A stretch of DNA of 64,000 bases from Earliella scabrosa (lineage: Eukaryota > Basidiomycota > Agaricomycetes > Polyporales > Polyporaceae). The stretch is taken from positions 124,001-188,000 of the forward strand of contig JABYQQ010000016.1 in the NCBI GenBank assembly GCA_022605405.1, written 5' to 3'. Shown one piece after another: positions 63,506 to 64,000 of the stretch (position 1 is its first letter; each line of letters opens with the position of its first letter). The notes beneath the pieces are model-generated. The model was given only the letters and a program-made list of their open reading frames with translations, was not told the origin of the DNA and did no database searches. The translations under genes and the position numbers were made by a program.

Positions 63506-64000
63506 GCGGTTCTAGGTTCGACGATGTATGCTTGGGTTGTGTTTTGCTACTGCGGCTGTACGGAATGTCTGTTATCTGAAAATTGTCTCCGGGAATTGCG
63601 ACAGTTAGCATCCGAACGTATGTGGATTGCCTAAAGTGTATTCTCCAGGCTCCCCGCGGCCAAATCAAAAAGTCCTCGGTTCAAGACATCCGCAAGAACA
63701 TCTCTGACCCTGGACCGACGTTGTGACTTCCTCATGCGGCCACGAGCAAAGCCCTCTCGCCGCTACAAGTGTGACGTCAGCCAGATCTCTGTATTCGGTA
63801 TGGGGTTTCACGTACTGCATCTGCAAATTTTTTTGAACAGTACATCCCCGCAGGCATCCCGCAGGCTGATTCCGGCGGTTGTCTTTCTCATACCTGCAAC
63901 CTGCAATGCGACGCCGCATCTGCAAACGAAACGTCTGCCAGGCCAGCAAATTCACCAGCTTCTCGCATCGCCAGCTTGCCTGAGAATCCCGCCGCTGTGG
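63506..64000. other. right edge, no gene seen
   Basis: About 500 bp with short frames. CTGCAxxCTGCA-type words recur near 63820-63930. No terminal repeat was recognised and no HET coding sequence is present. Confidence 0.4.

Larger units (their letters stand above)
50688..64000 (+). mobile_element. second KDZ element (CxC1 type), right end not found
   Basis: This is a run of genes typical of KDZ transposons: transposase/Ulp1 on the plus strand, then three minus-strand genes and one plus-strand gene. The left boundary is inferred from loss of HET homology. No terminal repeat pair was identified inside the window, and the missing N-terminal part of the second HET gene is not in the window either. 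The element therefore probably extends past 64000. Confidence 0.4.

Noticed and set aside
1..64000. CRISPR arrays, bacterial operons or rRNA genes
   Set aside because: The gene structure is eukaryotic throughout. No regularly spaced direct repeats of CRISPR type and no rRNA sequence were seen.

Overview
The window reads as nuclear DNA of a basidiomycete fungus, most likely an agaricomycete. Genes are split by many 49-67 bp introns with GTGAGT/GTGCGT donors and CTGAC/CTAAC-like branch points. The gene families also fit: F-box/LRR proteins, HET proteins, KDZ transposases and a TET/JBP-type dioxygenase. Introns were placed by eye; where I name exons, the frames close across them.

Region 1 (1-16 kb) is the ordinary chromosomal part. 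It holds one F-box protein on the minus strand, a tandem pair of related F-box genes on the plus strand sharing an intron position, a nine-exon galactokinase, an intron-containing tRNA-Leu(CAA), and two tandem four-helix membrane protein paralogues.

Region 2 (16-47.3 kb) is a nest of three levels. A HET gene (minus strand) is cut in two. Its C-terminal part lies at 16044-17401 and its N-terminal part at 46774-47314. Between them is a block bounded by two apparently identical 458 bp LTRs with a 5 bp target duplication GTCCT. The block is a chromodomain Gypsy retrotransposon (gag, pol and a third ORF). Its third ORF is itself interrupted by a 20.2 kb DNA element (about 25971-46174) with ~53 bp imperfect terminal inverted repeats. 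That element carries a CxC2-type KDZ transposase, a TET/JBP-like 2-oxoglutarate dioxygenase, a HeLo/MLKL-like helical protein, a GRF-type zinc finger protein, a gene with an HMG-box-like exon, a small cysteine-cluster protein and others.

Region 3 (47.3-64 kb) has a second HET paralogue, also broken. An 823 bp inverted-repeat element (49845-50667, target duplication GAATGA) sits in its reading frame. Beyond that, HET homology continues for only a few codons before a second, different KDZ element begins. This one has a CxC1-type KDZ transposase joined to a Ulp1-like protease domain, a 2OG-dioxygenase-like protein, a Zn-cluster coiled-coil protein and uncharacterised genes. Its right end is not identified and may lie beyond the window.

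Taken together, two HET genes have been used as landing sites, and two unrelated KDZ transposons each carry a dioxygenase next to the transposase. The 20 kb element must be younger than the Gypsy insertion, whose LTRs show no differences by eye.
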